Shown here: positions 36,754 through 46,384 of the stretch, piece by piece | Position numbering within the stretch: position 1 is the stretch's first letter | Layout of the letters: the number at the start of each line of letters is the position of its first letter | Source: Pseudomonadota bacterium | GTDB taxonomy: Bacteria > Pseudomonadota > Alphaproteobacteria > Rhizobiales > Beijerinckiaceae | Reading direction: 5' to 3' | DNA length: 50,581 nucleotides | Assembly: GCA_020161575.1 (NCBI GenBank) | Contig: JAIUNR010000012.1 | Span: 1-50,581 of the forward strand | The notes under the pieces: model-generated | Told to the model about the DNA's origin: nothing | What the model saw: the letters and a program-made list of their open reading frames with translations, nothing else | Databases searched by the model: none | Program-made: the position numbers and the translations under genes

Positions 36754-37955
36754 CGCGTCACGCTCCATTGCACGAGCGGGCGCGCCGGCTGCCAGCCGCG
36801 CATCGAGCCGAGCGGCGCGGCCTCGGCCAGTTCGATACGCAGAAGGCTGCCGCCCTTCGCCTCCGACCAGCGCATCAGCAGGCTTTCCGTTTCGAGCGTC
36901 ACGGCATTGGCGACGAGTCGCGTGCCGGCGGGAAGCCGCGACCACAGAACGTCGAGCAGGGCGTCGTTCGCACCGCCGCCGATGAACACGGCATGAGGCG
37001 GCTCAAGTTCTCGCAGACAATGCGGCGCATCGCCCTCCACCAGCGCGATGCGCTTCACAAGGCCGAATCGGCGCGCGTTTTCGGTGATGTTCGCCGCGCG
37101 ATCTGCGCGCCTTTCAACAGCGACAGCCGAACCGCCGCCCGCGAGGCACCATTCGACCGAGATGGAACCCGATCCCGCGCCGAGATCCCACAGGATTTCG
37201 CCTTGACGCGGTCCGAGCGCGGCGAGGGTCAGCGCGCGCGCCGCTGCCTTGGTGATCTGCCCGTCATGCGCGAAGAGGGAGTCGGGCAGGCCAGGCGTCC
37301 GCGCCAGCGCGGGGCCGCCCTGCGCCTCGATCGCGACGGCGACCGGCGCGACGATATCGGCGAGCGTGAAATTATCGGCGGTCGCGATACGGATGCGCTC
37401 CCGGTTCCCGCCCAGGCATTCCAGCACGTGCAGGCGCGAGGCACCGAAGCCGCGCGTCTTGAGCCACTCCGCCAGCGCGGCCGGGGCAGCACCATCCCGC
37501 ATCAGCGCGATGAGCCGCGCGCCATGCGTGAGATCGAGAAGGATCGTCTCGAACGGGCTGGCATGAAGGGCGTGGCAGGGGGTGTCCTCCAAAGCCCAAC
37601 CCAGTCGTGCGGCGGCGAGGGAGAAGGTCGAGGGGGCGGGAAAGGCAAGCCATTCCTCGCGCGGCAAGGCTTGTGCGATGAGGCTGCCCGCGCCGAACCA
37701 GAAAGGATCGCCGGAAACCAGCACGGCAACACGTTTCCCCCGCTCCGTCAGAACCGGGGCGAGGGTGAAGGGCACCGGCCATGTGCGCCCGCGCGCACCG
37801 ATTCCGGCGAGTTCGAGGTGACGCGCGCCGCCAAACACGATATCCGCGTTCCTGAGCGCCTCCGTGGCTTCGCGAGGCAGGCCGGCGAGCCCGTCCTCGC
37901 CGATTCCGATCACGGTGAGCCACTGGGCAGGGCAGGGCGGGAGGGGATCAGACAT
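36750..37955 (-). CDS. cobL: Precorrin-6Y C5,15-methyltransferase (decarboxylating)
   Basis: A 401-residue two-domain enzyme. The N-terminal CbiE-like half (WLTVIGIGEDGLAGLPREAT, VLVSGDPFWFGAGSLI) methylates C5; the CbiT-like half (GEILWDLGAGSGSISVEWCL) methylates C15 and decarboxylates the acetate, giving precorrin-8. AAGGAGG at 37971-37965 stands 9 bases before the ATG at 37955, so this start is preferred over 37964. That start overlaps the divergent cobK start inside CATG. It overlaps cobE by ATGA. Confidence 0.96.
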   Translation of the reverse strand: MSDPLPPCPAQWLTVIGIGEDGLAGLPREATEALRNADIVFGGARHLELAGIGARGRTWPVPFTLAPVLTERGKRVAVLVSGDPFWFGAGSLIAQALPREEWLAFPAPSTFSLAAARLGWALEDTPCHALHASPFETILLDLTHGARLIALMRDGAAPAALAEWLKTRGFGASRLHVLECLGGNRERIRIATADNFTLADIVAPVAVAIEAQGGPALARTPGLPDSLFAHDGQITKAAARALTLAALGPRQGEILWDLGAGSGSISVEWCLAGGGSAVAVERRADRAANITENARRFGLVKRIALVEGDAPHCLRELEPPHAVFIGGGANDALLDVLWSRLPAGTRLVANAVTLETESLLMRWSEAKGGSLLRIELAEAAPLGSMRGWQPARPLVQWSVTR

Positions 37956-38709
37956 GACGCGCATCCTCCTTCTCGGCGGAACGCAGGAGGCGAGCCGGCT
38001 GGCGGCCCTGCTCGCGGAAGCGGGCCGGGATGCGCTCTTCTCCTATGCCGGGCGCACGGAGAAACCCGCGCCGCAGCCGCTGCCCATCCGCGTTGGAGGG
38101 TTCGGAGGCGTTGCGGGGCTTGTGGAATTCCTTCGTGCCGAGCGGATCACGCATATCGTGGATGCGACGCATCCTTTCGCCGCCGGCATGAGCCGCAACG
38201 CGCTTCTGGCGGCCGAGCAGACCGGCATCCCCCTGCTCGCGCTCGAAAGGCCGGGATGGACGCCCGGCGCGGGCGATCGCTGGCAGAGGGTGGCGGATAT
38301 CGCACAGGCGGTCGCCGCCCTGCCGGACGAACCGGGGCGCATCTTTCTCGCCATCGGCAGGCAGAACCTCGATTCTTTCGCCGCGCGGCCCGAGCACGCC
38401 TATCTCCTGCGCCTTGTCGATCCGCCGGCAGGCGTGCCGCTGGCGGGGGCGGAGATGGTCATCGCCCGCCCGCCCTTCAGCCGTGCCGATGACCGCGCCC
38501 TGATGGAGAAGCATCGCATTACCTTGCTCGTCGCCAAGGATGCCGGCGGCGTGGTGGGACGCGCCAAGCTCGATGCCGCGCGCGATCTCGGCCTGCCGGT
38601 GATCCTCATCGAGCGGCCGGTGCTTCCGCCCCGCTTGCGGGTCGAGACGCCCGAGCAGGCCATGGAATGGCTTGCTCTTCATGGCGCCTCCGCTTTGCGG
38701 GGAGCATAG
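37954..38709 (+). CDS. cobK: Precorrin-6A reductase
   Basis: A 251-residue NADPH-dependent enzyme reducing precorrin-6A to dihydro-precorrin-6B. RILLLGGTQEASRLAALLAE, RVGGFGGVAGLVEFLR, HIVDATHPFAAGMSRNAL and VAKDAGG are typical CobK/CbiJ motifs. It is the only plus-strand gene in the cob region: its ATG shares CATG (37953-37956) with cobL, and its 3' end overlaps cobJ by 31 bases. Its ribosome site (GGGAGGGG, about 37939-37946) lies inside cobL. Its promoter must lie within cobL or beyond. Confidence 0.95.
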   Translation: MTRILLLGGTQEASRLAALLAEAGRDALFSYAGRTEKPAPQPLPIRVGGFGGVAGLVEFLRAERITHIVDATHPFAAGMSRNALLAAEQTGIPLLALERPGWTPGAGDRWQRVADIAQAVAALPDEPGRIFLAIGRQNLDSFAARPEHAYLLRLVDPPAGVPLAGAEMVIARPPFSRADDRALMEKHRITLLVAKDAGGVVGRAKLDAARDLGLPVILIERPVLPPRLRVETPEQAMEWLALHGASALRGA

Positions 38710-39419
38710 ACGAAGCGCCCGACGCGGCGGGTCGAGGCATTGGCGAGAATCACCATCGTACGCATATCCGCCATTTCCGGCTTGGCCTCGGCGAGGGGAA
38801 CCACCGCGATATCCTCTTCAGGGCGGAACACGGCGCGCGCAAAGATGATCAGCCGCTCCGGCCCCGCTTCCTCGCGCATCACATCGAGCAGGCGCGCGAA
38901 TTGATGCGGCCGCGCGCGCGAACGCGGGTTGTAGAAGGCGCAGGCGAAATCGGCGCGGATCGCCAGCCGCAGGCGGTGCTCGATCAGCTCGAAGGGCTTG
39001 AGGTTGTCCGAGAGGTTGATCGCGCAGAAATCATGGCCGAGCGGCGCGCCGATCCGCGCGGCGGCGGCGAGCATGGCCGTAATGCCGGGCAGCACGCGGA
39101 TATCGAGGTCAAGATAGGCGGGTGCGGCTTCAAGCGCCTCGAAGACCGCCGCTGCCATGGCGAAAACGCCGGGATCGCCCGATGAGACCACGACCACCTT
39201 CTGCCCGGCGGCGGCAAGTTCAAGCGCATGGCGGGCGCGCTCGATTTCCTGGCGATTGTCGGTGGCATGGAGGCGAAGACCTTCGCGCGCCGCGATCCGC
39301 TCGACGTAAGGCCCGTAGCCGACGATATCGGTCGCGGCTTCAAGCGCGGCCATGACATCCGGCGCGATCAGGCCCTCCGTGCCGGGGCCGAGCCCCGCAA
39401 TGACCAGCGAGCCTGTCAT
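38679..39419 (-). CDS. cobJ: Precorrin-3B C17-methyltransferase
   Basis: A 246-residue enzyme that methylates C17 and contracts the ring to give precorrin-4. LVIAGLGPGTEGLIAPDVMA, DIVGYGPYVERI, VVVVSSGDPGVFAMAAAVFE, LPGITAMLAAAARIGAPLGH and INLSDNLKPFELIEHRLRLA are diagnostic. The ATG at 39419 overlaps the cobI stop (ATGA). The frame continues upstream to 39845 through cobI; that part is a shadow. Its 3' end overlaps convergent cobK. Confidence 0.97.
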   Translation of the reverse strand: MTGSLVIAGLGPGTEGLIAPDVMAALEAATDIVGYGPYVERIAAREGLRLHATDNRQEIERARHALELAAAGQKVVVVSSGDPGVFAMAAAVFEALEAAPAYLDLDIRVLPGITAMLAAAARIGAPLGHDFCAINLSDNLKPFELIEHRLRLAIRADFACAFYNPRSRARPHQFARLLDVMREEAGPERLIIFARAVFRPEEDIAVVPLAEAKPEMADMRTMVILANASTRRVGRFVYAPRKAEAP

Positions 39420-40150
39420 GATGCGTCCTTCCCCGGTCTCCGGCCCTTGCCGTGTACGAGGATCATCGAGAAATAGGAGGGGGCAGCGTCGGGCATGTCG
39501 GTGAGCAATCCGGCGCTTTCGCCGGGCATCGTGCCGCGTTCGACCAGCCAAGCCTCGTCGAGCCGCCCTGCCGCTTCCAGCGCGCGGCGGACCTTTGGCA
39601 GATTGCGACCGAGTTTCATCACCACGAAGGCATCCGCCTCGCGCATGTGCCGTACCAGCCTTTCCTCGGGAAGGGTCGCGGCGAGCACGCTGAGCACATC
39701 GTCGCCCCAGGTGATGGGAAGGCCGGTTGCCGTCCAGCAGCCGGACATGCCGGTGATGCCGGGGATGACCTCCACCGGCACGCGGGACTTCAGCCGCACA
39801 TGAAGATGCATGAACGAGCCGTAGAAGAACGGGTCGCCCTCGCACAGGACCAGGACATCGTCGTGCAATGCCAAAGCCGTGAGCTTTTCAGCCCATTCGT
39901 CGTAAAATCCGGCGAGCAGCGTATCGTATTCGGCGCTGTCGAAGGCGATTTCGGTCGTCACCGGATATTCCATGGGGAATTCGCGCGCCTCCGGGTGCAG
40001 ACGCCCCTCGACGATGGCGCGCGCCTGCCCGGCTCTCCCTTTTTTGCGGAAGAAGGCGATCTGGCGCGCGTTTCTCAGCGCGCGGTCTGCCTTGACGCTC
40101 ATCAGATCGGGATCGCCGGGGCCGAGGCCGATGCACAGGATACGGCCCAT
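39416..40150 (-). CDS. cobI: Precorrin-2 C20-methyltransferase
   Basis: A 244-residue SAM-dependent enzyme converting precorrin-2 to precorrin-3A. ILCIGLGPGDPDLMSVKADR, VLVLCEGDPFFYGSFMHLHV, VIPGITGMSGCWTATGLPI and DAFVVMKLGRNLPKVRRAL are characteristic. Its ATG overlaps the cobH stop as TGATG, and its stop overlaps the cobJ start, so cobH-cobI-cobJ are coupled. Confidence 0.97.
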   Translation of the reverse strand: MGRILCIGLGPGDPDLMSVKADRALRNARQIAFFRKKGRAGQARAIVEGRLHPEAREFPMEYPVTTEIAFDSAEYDTLLAGFYDEWAEKLTALALHDDVLVLCEGDPFFYGSFMHLHVRLKSRVPVEVIPGITGMSGCWTATGLPITWGDDVLSVLAATLPEERLVRHMREADAFVVMKLGRNLPKVRRALEAAGRLDEAWLVERGTMPGESAGLLTDMPDAAPSYFSMILVHGKGRRPGKDAS

Positions 40151-40782
40151 CAGATTTCCCTCGCCTGCGCGATGGCGTTGATCGCCGCGACAGTCACCGC
40201 CGAGCCTCCGAGCCTGCCGAGCACGCTCATCGCCGGCACGGGCGGCGACTCCATCAGAGCGGCTTTCGATTCCGCCGCGCCGACAAAGCCGATGGGGCAA
40301 CCGATGATCGCGGCGGGGCGCGGGCAATCCGGCGCTTCGAGCATGTTCAGGAGATGGAACAGGGCGGTCGGCGCGTTGCCGATCGCGACTACGGCGCCGG
40401 CAAGATGCGGGCGCCACAATTCGAGCGCGGCGGCGGAGCGTGTATTGCCCATGCGCGCCGCGAGATCCGCGGTTGCAGGGTCGTGCAGGGTGCAGATCAC
40501 GGGGTTGCCCGCCGGCAGGCGTGCGCGGGTAATGCCCTCGCTCACCATCCGCGCGTCACACAGGATCGGCGCGCCGCCTTCGAGAGCCGCGCGGGCGGCG
40601 CTCACCATGCCGGGCGTGAAGCGGATATGCGCGGCAAGCTCCACCAGCCCTGCGGCGTGGATCATCCTGACCGCGACAACCTCTTCCTCGGGCGAAAAGC
40701 GCGCGAGATCGGCCTCGCGCCGGATGATCGCGAAGGATTGCCGGTAGATCGCCGCGCCGTCTTTTTCGTAAACATGAGGCAT
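40150..40782 (-). CDS. cobH: Precorrin-8X methylmutase
   Basis: A 210-residue enzyme moving a methyl from C11 to C12 to form hydrogenobyrinic acid. YEKDGAAIYRQSFAIIRREA, then MIHAAGLVELA with the catalytic His (H42), AILCDARMVSEGI-like ILCDARMVSEGITRARLPAG, and AIIGCPIGFVGAAESKAAL are hallmarks. The ATG at 40782 overlaps the cobG stop as TGATG. The frame upstream to 40935 is a shadow of cobG. Confidence 0.97.
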   Translation of the reverse strand: MPHVYEKDGAAIYRQSFAIIRREADLARFSPEEEVVAVRMIHAAGLVELAAHIRFTPGMVSAARAALEGGAPILCDARMVSEGITRARLPAGNPVICTLHDPATADLAARMGNTRSAAALELWRPHLAGAVVAIGNAPTALFHLLNMLEAPDCPRPAAIIGCPIGFVGAAESKAALMESPPVPAMSVLGRLGGSAVTVAAINAIAQAREI

Positions 40783-41918
40783 CAGAGGAACTCGCGGATC
40801 GCGGCAGCGGAGGCATCGAGCCCCGTGCGCGTGGGAGAATCGGCGGCATCGCCGTCGCGGATGAGGTCGAACCCGTTTCCGGTGGCGACCAGCGTGATCG
40901 GCGCCGTTTTCGGGTGGGCACAGCCTTTGGCGCAACCGGAGACGTGAAGCAAGCCGTTTGCTGGCACCAAAGGCGCCAATTCCCGCGCCAGTTCGCGCAC
41001 CGGCGCTTTTGCTTGCGCGCAGCCCGGCGCACCGGCGCAGGCGATAACCCGTCGCAGCGGATCGGCGGGATCGGTGATGAGGCCCGGCAGGGCCGGGAGC
41101 GCGGCTGCCCCCTCAACGAGCAGCATCCGCCAGGGGGTCATGCGCAGCGGGCCCAGCGCGGCGAGTTCCACTAGCGTCCCGGCGGTCATTTGCCCGAAGG
41201 CGAAACCGATCAAGGCGCCGGATTCGACCAATCCGGGCGCGGGCGCCGGTTCTGCATTCGCGCTTGCCGGGACTTGGGCGAAACGGGGGGGCAGGACCGC
41301 CCCTGCGGCGAGATGAGCGGCCATGCGGCTTGTTCCGCCCGAAGCGAGAACCCAGCGTGCCAGCGCGATCATCGCCGGGATGGCTTCTTCCGGGGTTACG
41401 ATCGCGCCTGTCCCGGCGCCATCGGCGCGGCAGATCAGCGCGCCCGCTTCGTTTCTTTCAAGGCGGATATCGGCGGAAATGCCGCACAGGACGGGGCGAG
41501 ACCCGCAATCGATCGCGAAGCCGAATTTCTTGGGAAGGCGCGGCGCATCGGGTGATGCGAGCGCCGCTTCCAGCGCCTCGGCAAGCGTGAGCGTGCCGTC
41601 ATCCGCGCGCCAGAAAGGGGAGACGATGATGTTGCGGCGCGCTTCGACCGCGACATCGTCATCGATCAGACCGAGCGCATCGAGTCCGGCGACGAGCGCT
41701 TCGATTTCTCCCTCCCGCACACCGCGGAGCTGGAGATTGGCGCGCTGCGAGAGGTCGATCAGGCCGTTGCCATGTCGGCGCGACAACCGGGCGATTTCCG
41801 TTGCCTGCACGCCGGAAAGACGCCCGGTGCGCGGGCGGATGCGGAGCAGCCAGCCATCGCCCGAAAGCATGGGGCGCAGCGCGCCGGGGCACCAGCCCTT
41901 GATTTCGGGTGCGCTCAT
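40782..41918 (-). CDS. cobG: Precorrin-3B synthase
   Basis: A 378-residue iron-sulfur/oxygen-dependent enzyme that hydroxylates C20 and forms the lactone of precorrin-3B. It is a sulfite/nitrite-reductase-like protein: the cluster ligands appear as C-x5-C (CAGAPGC) and C-x3-C (CAKGC), with SQRANLQLRGV early and an intact ferredoxin-like half. This gene is the marker of the aerobic pathway. The ATG at 41918 overlaps the cobN stop; the frame running further upstream inside cobN is a shadow. Confidence 0.95.
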   Translation of the reverse strand: MSAPEIKGWCPGALRPMLSGDGWLLRIRPRTGRLSGVQATEIARLSRRHGNGLIDLSQRANLQLRGVREGEIEALVAGLDALGLIDDDVAVEARRNIIVSPFWRADDGTLTLAEALEAALASPDAPRLPKKFGFAIDCGSRPVLCGISADIRLERNEAGALICRADGAGTGAIVTPEEAIPAMIALARWVLASGGTSRMAAHLAAGAVLPPRFAQVPASANAEPAPAPGLVESGALIGFAFGQMTAGTLVELAALGPLRMTPWRMLLVEGAAALPALPGLITDPADPLRRVIACAGAPGCAQAKAPVRELARELAPLVPANGLLHVSGCAKGCAHPKTAPITLVATGNGFDLIRDGDAADSPTRTGLDASAAAIREFL

Positions 41919-44900
41919 GGTTCGTCTCCCATGCCGGCACGGATCGAATTGCGGCGCGTGATCCAGAGCCCGGCCTGCGCGAGGGCGGTGAAGCGCGCGC
42001 GGATCGCCGCGAGCGCGGCGGGATTGGCGGCCTCCAGGAAGGCGACGACTTCGCCCCGGCCCAGAATGGCCTCGTGATAGAGATCGAACAGGTGATGAGG
42101 AACCGTGCGCGTCAGCTGCTGGAAAGCGGCAAGGTGATCCAGGGTGGCCGCGATCTCCGCCGCGCCGCGAAAACCGTGGCGCATCATGCCATCCGCCCAG
42201 CGCGGATTGGCGACCCGCGCGCGCAGGATGCGGGCGAGTTCCTCGTTGAGCTGGCGCGCGCGGGGCTTGCCCGCAATCGTCGTATCGAGATGGTAGAGCG
42301 ATGGCGCGCTTGTCCCGAGGCGCGCCATCGCCGCCGCGAAGCCGCCGTGATGCGCGGCGTAATCGGCGGCGAGCAGCAGATCGCTCTCGGGTAGATCCTG
42401 CGCGTGGACATAGGCATCCGTGTTGGCGAGCTGCGCTTCCAGCGCCGCGCGGGCCTTGAATTGCCGGCCATCCCGGCCCGTCGCCCATTCCGAGGCCGCG
42501 AGCCAGGCCTCGCCCGCTGCTTGCCGCGCATCCTCGGTGAAGGTTTCCGCAAGATCGCCCATGCCGATGCCGTATTGGCCGGGTTCGGGGCCGAAAACAC
42601 GCGGCGCTTGGCGTAGATAGGGATTGTCCCCGCCCTCGAAATCGCGCGCGGCGAGCGCTTCGGTCGCCGCGGCGAAGAGGCGACCGAGTTCGGGGAAGAC
42701 ATCGCGGAAAAGGCCCGAGAGGCGCAAGGTGACATCGATGCGCGGCCGATCGAGCATCGCCAGCGGCAGGATCTCGAAACCGGAGACGCGCTCCGAACCC
42801 TTGTCCCAGAGCGGCGCGAGGCCGCAAAGATGCAGCGCCATCGCGAAGTCCTCGCCGGCATTGCGCATCGTTGCCGAACCCCAGAGATCGACGACGAGTC
42901 CTTTCGGCCAATCGCCGTGATCCTGCAGATGCCGGCGCAGAAGCTCCTCGGCGAGCTTGACGCCCTGCGCATGGGCCGCGCGCGAGGGAACGGCGCGCGG
43001 ATCGATCGCGAAGAGATTGCGCCCGGTGGGCAGCACATCCTTGCGCCCGCGCCAGGGCGAACCGGAGGGCCCGGCATCGATGCGCCGCCCGGCAAGCGCG
43101 GCCAGAAGCCCCGCGCGTTCCGTCGCGCCGCTCTCGCCCTGACCGAAGACATGCAGCCCGTCGCCGAAGCGGCTTTCCTTGATATCGCAGACGAAGCGGT
43201 CGATGCGGGTCAGCGCTTCGGCGGCATTGGCGGCTTCATCGAGCGCGAGATCCGCCTCGACGCCGCGCGCGCGCGCTTCCTCGCGGATCGCGCCGATCAG
43301 CCTGTCGCGCCGGGCGGGATCGAGCCCGTCCGCGGTGGAATATTCGTCGAGGAGCTGTTCGAGCCGGACAAGATCATCCGGCACGGATGAAGCAGCGGGC
43401 GGCGGTGGAAGATGCCCGAGCGTCACCGCGCCGATGCGCCGTTTCGCCTGCGCCGCCTCGCCCGGATCATTGACGATGAAAGGATAGATGACCGGCATGG
43501 CGCCGGTCAGCGCTTCCGGCCAGCAGGCATCGGACAAGGCCACCGCCTTGCCCGGCAGCCATTCGAGCGTGCCATGCGCGCCCATATGTACGAGGGCGTG
43601 AAATCCATGCGTCTGCAGCATCAGGTAGAAGGCGACATAGCCATGGCACGGCACGCGGGCGGTATCGTGGTAATCCGCGACGCGATCCTCCCGCCTTGCG
43701 CGCTCGGGCTGGAGCGCGACGAGGTGATGGCCGATCCGAATCGCGGAAAAATGGAAGCATCCGTCTTCGACGAGCGGGTCCGTTTCCGGCGTGCCCCAGC
43801 TTGCGCGGAGGTCTTCCCGCAGGGCTTGCGGCAGGTTTTCCAGCGCGGCACGATAGGCCGCGAGCGGCCATGGAATCGTTTCGCGCTCAAGGCATTCCGG
43901 GAGATTGGCGGGCAGGCGCGCGCCGCCAAGATCCTCGAATACGCTTTCGAGCGAGGCGAAGACATCGAGCCCCACGGCATGGGCGTGTTGGTATGCCTTG
44001 CCGGGATAGGTGGAAAGGACAAAAGCGAAGCGCTTTTCTTCATCGCGCAGGCGGGCGAGGCGGTGCCAGTTCGCGACGCGCTCCGCGATGGCCATGATGC
44101 GCGCCGCCTCCGGCTGATGCCGGAAGGGCGAGAATTCGAGATCGGCATCGCGCTCGAGGGCGGATTTGAAGCTCGCGACGCCCGCGAAGATCCGCCCGTC
44201 CACCTCGGGCAGCACGACATGCATCGCAAGATCCGCCGGGGAAAGGCCGCGCTCGGCCTCAAGCCAATCCGCGCGGGCATTGGTCGCGAGCGCGATCTGG
44301 AAGACCGGGCAGCCTGGCCCGTCGAGCGGGGAAATTCCCGCCGCGTCCTTCGCGGAAAAGGCGGTGGCGTTGACGATCGCCGCCGGCGGGAAGGCGGCAA
44401 GTTCGGCGGCGATCCATCGCGCGGCTTCCGGCATTTTCAGCGATGGCGCGAAAAGCCCGCGTGCGTGAAAGCCGCGTTCGCGCAGCGCTTCGATCAAGGC
44501 ATCGATCGGCGCCGTGTCGCCGGCGGCGAGATAAGCGCGATAGAAAACGGCAACGGCGAGAGGGCGACCGGAGGCTTGAAGCGTGGCGGTCGCACTGCCT
44601 TCCGGCGGATCATACCAGCCGAAATCCGGCAGGGCGGGCGGATCTGGCAGGGGAGGAGAGGCAAGGCCGCCCGCCTGCGCGAGAAGGCCCAAGGCGGCCC
44701 GTGCGGCCTCGGCCCCGCCGCTTTCGCACAGGCGCGTCAGCTGGCGCAGGAGCGGGACGGGCAGGGTCGAGAGCGCGTCGAGGCGAAGATCGTCCCGGCC
44801 ATCCGCCGGCAGAACCGCGAGGGCGATGCCGTTGCGGCGGGCCAAAGCATGGACCTCGCCAAGACCATAGGCCCAGTAGCTCTCGCCACCGATGACACGG

Positions 44901-45151
44901 ATCAGGATTGCCTTCGCGTAGGCAAGGGTCTGGTCCAGATAGGTATCGACGGAAAGCGGGTGTTTCAGGCTCGCGAGATTAGCAAGGCGCAGCGAGGGCA
45001 GGCGCCCGCCGCTGAGCCGCCAGCCGGCGGCGAAGGCCCCGAGATCGCTATCCGAGAAGGAAAGCACCGCGAGATCGGCCGGCGACTGCCCGAGATCCAC
45101 CGGGATCTCGGCGGCGTCGAGGCCGTGTTTCTCGCGGAACAGGACATGCAT
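41915..45151 (-). CDS. cobN: Cobaltochelatase subunit CobN
   Basis: A 1078-residue large subunit of the ATP-dependent chelatase that, with CobS and CobT, inserts cobalt into hydrogenobyrinic acid a,c-diamide. Typical segments: ILIRVIGGESYWAYG, HVGAHGTLEWLPGKAVALSD-like VHMGAHGTLEWLPGKAVALS, GRNLFAIDPRAVPSRAAHAQ, DLWGSATMRNAGEDFAMAL and RHGFRGAAEIAATLDHL. It is shorter than the roughly 1250-residue form of Pseudomonas denitrificans but continuous at both ends. No cobS or cobT is in the window. It starts 5 bases after the cobW stop. Confidence 0.97.
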   Translation of the reverse strand: MHVLFREKHGLDAAEIPVDLGQSPADLAVLSFSDSDLGAFAAGWRLSGGRLPSLRLANLASLKHPLSVDTYLDQTLAYAKAILIRVIGGESYWAYGLGEVHALARRNGIALAVLPADGRDDLRLDALSTLPVPLLRQLTRLCESGGAEAARAALGLLAQAGGLASPPLPDPPALPDFGWYDPPEGSATATLQASGRPLAVAVFYRAYLAAGDTAPIDALIEALRERGFHARGLFAPSLKMPEAARWIAAELAAFPPAAIVNATAFSAKDAAGISPLDGPGCPVFQIALATNARADWLEAERGLSPADLAMHVVLPEVDGRIFAGVASFKSALERDADLEFSPFRHQPEAARIMAIAERVANWHRLARLRDEEKRFAFVLSTYPGKAYQHAHAVGLDVFASLESVFEDLGGARLPANLPECLERETIPWPLAAYRAALENLPQALREDLRASWGTPETDPLVEDGCFHFSAIRIGHHLVALQPERARREDRVADYHDTARVPCHGYVAFYLMLQTHGFHALVHMGAHGTLEWLPGKAVALSDACWPEALTGAMPVIYPFIVNDPGEAAQAKRRIGAVTLGHLPPPPAASSVPDDLVRLEQLLDEYSTADGLDPARRDRLIGAIREEARARGVEADLALDEAANAAEALTRIDRFVCDIKESRFGDGLHVFGQGESGATERAGLLAALAGRRIDAGPSGSPWRGRKDVLPTGRNLFAIDPRAVPSRAAHAQGVKLAEELLRRHLQDHGDWPKGLVVDLWGSATMRNAGEDFAMALHLCGLAPLWDKGSERVSGFEILPLAMLDRPRIDVTLRLSGLFRDVFPELGRLFAAATEALAARDFEGGDNPYLRQAPRVFGPEPGQYGIGMGDLAETFTEDARQAAGEAWLAASEWATGRDGRQFKARAALEAQLANTDAYVHAQDLPESDLLLAADYAAHHGGFAAAMARLGTSAPSLYHLDTTIAGKPRARQLNEELARILRARVANPRWADGMMRHGFRGAAEIAATLDHLAAFQQLTRTVPHHLFDLYHEAILGRGEVVAFLEAANPAALAAIRARFTALAQAGLWITRRNSIRAGMGDEP

Positions 45152-45156
45152 GGGCT

Positions 45157-46191
45157 TCAGCCACCCAGGATGCCGGCGATGGCCTTTTCGTCGACATGAT
45201 CATGCTCGGCGATCACGACGAGACGCGAGACGCGCGGCGTGTCGCCCCAGGGGCGGTCATATTGCATGCGGACGCGCTCGCCCACGGCCTGAACCAGCAG
45301 GCGCATCGGCTTGCCGGCCACCGCCACGTAGCCTTTGACGCGCAGGACATGCTGCTCGCGCGCGAGCTTGCGGATGGCTTCGGCCAGCTTTTCCGGCTCG
45401 GCGATTTCGTCGATTTCCAACGCGAGCGTGTCGAAATCCTCGTGTTCGTGATCGTCATGCCCGTCATGATGGGAAGGGCGGGCATCGATGCCATCTTCCG
45501 CGGCAGCGCCGAGGCCAAGGATCACGCGCGGATCGATCATGCCTTCGGCGATCTCGATGATCGGCAGCTTGCGCGCAAGTTCGCTCTCGATCACGGCGCG
45601 CGCCTGCTGGCGCTGCGCTTCGTCCGCGAGGTCCGATTTCGTGAGCAGCACGATATCGGCGCAATTGATCTGGTCCTCGAAGACCTCGGCGAGGGGCGTG
45701 TCGTGCTCGGGCGCCTCGCCATTGGCCTGCGGGCTCTCCGGCGCGAAAAGCCCCTTCGCGACCGCTTCCGCATCGGCCAGCGCGATCACGCCGTCGACGG
45801 TGATCTTCGAGCGGATCGCGGGCCAGTCGAACGCCTTGAGCAGCGGTTTCGGCAATGCGAGCCCTGAGGTTTCGATCAGGATATGATCTGGCTTGTTCTT
45901 GAGGGCGAGCAGGGTCTCGATGGTGGGGATGAAATCATCGGCGACCGTGCAGCAGATGCAGCCATTGGCGAGTTCGATGATGTTTTCGGCGGGGCAGTTC
46001 TCGTCGGCGCAGGATTTGAGGATCTCGCCATCCACGCCCACCGAGCCGAATTCGTTGACCAGAACCGCGAGGCGCTTTCCTTGCGCATTCGCCATGAGAT
46101 GGCGGATCAGCGTCGTCTTTCCCGCGCCGAGAAAGCCCGTGACGATGGTGACAGGCGTTTTGGCGAGGGAGGAAGGAACAGGCGAGGGCAT
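45157..46191 (-). CDS. cobW: CobW-family GTP-binding metallochaperone
   Basis: A 344-residue G3E GTPase. The P-loop is GFLGAGKTT (residues 19-27); ELANGCICCTVADDF holds the metal-binding CxCC motif; LLTKSDLADE is the guanine-specificity motif. A His/Asp-rich loop (HHDGHDDHEHEDFD) in the middle may bind cobalt. The family delivers metal; CobW in this context probably supplies cobalt to CobN. It is first gene after the riboswitch at 46385-46562, so cobalamin should repress the whole following unit. Confidence 0.96.
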   Translation of the reverse strand: MPSPVPSSLAKTPVTIVTGFLGAGKTTLIRHLMANAQGKRLAVLVNEFGSVGVDGEILKSCADENCPAENIIELANGCICCTVADDFIPTIETLLALKNKPDHILIETSGLALPKPLLKAFDWPAIRSKITVDGVIALADAEAVAKGLFAPESPQANGEAPEHDTPLAEVFEDQINCADIVLLTKSDLADEAQRQQARAVIESELARKLPIIEIAEGMIDPRVILGLGAAAEDGIDARPSHHDGHDDHEHEDFDTLALEIDEIAEPEKLAEAIRKLAREQHVLRVKGYVAVAGKPMRLLVQAVGERVRMQYDRPWGDTPRVSRLVVIAEHDHVDEKAIAGILGG

Positions 46192-46384
46192 GGGATTTCC
46201 TTATCAGCGGCGAAAGCCCCGTTGGGGGCGGCAAAGGCACGGCGTAGCCGGTTTTGCGCAGCAGTAAGGAGGGGCCTCGTCGCGCGCGCAACCTTGGGAA
46301 CGGGGCGCGACCAGAGGCAGGACACGCGGGGGCACCGCGCATCGCCAGCCGGTTGCGGAACACCCCGTCCGCCCGAATATCAGG

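Noticed and set aside
40782-42911. cobG extended to 709 codons
   Set aside because: The extra N-terminal part runs antiparallel in meaning inside cobN in another frame and has no homology; the ATG at 41918 with ATGA overlap gives normal CobG length.
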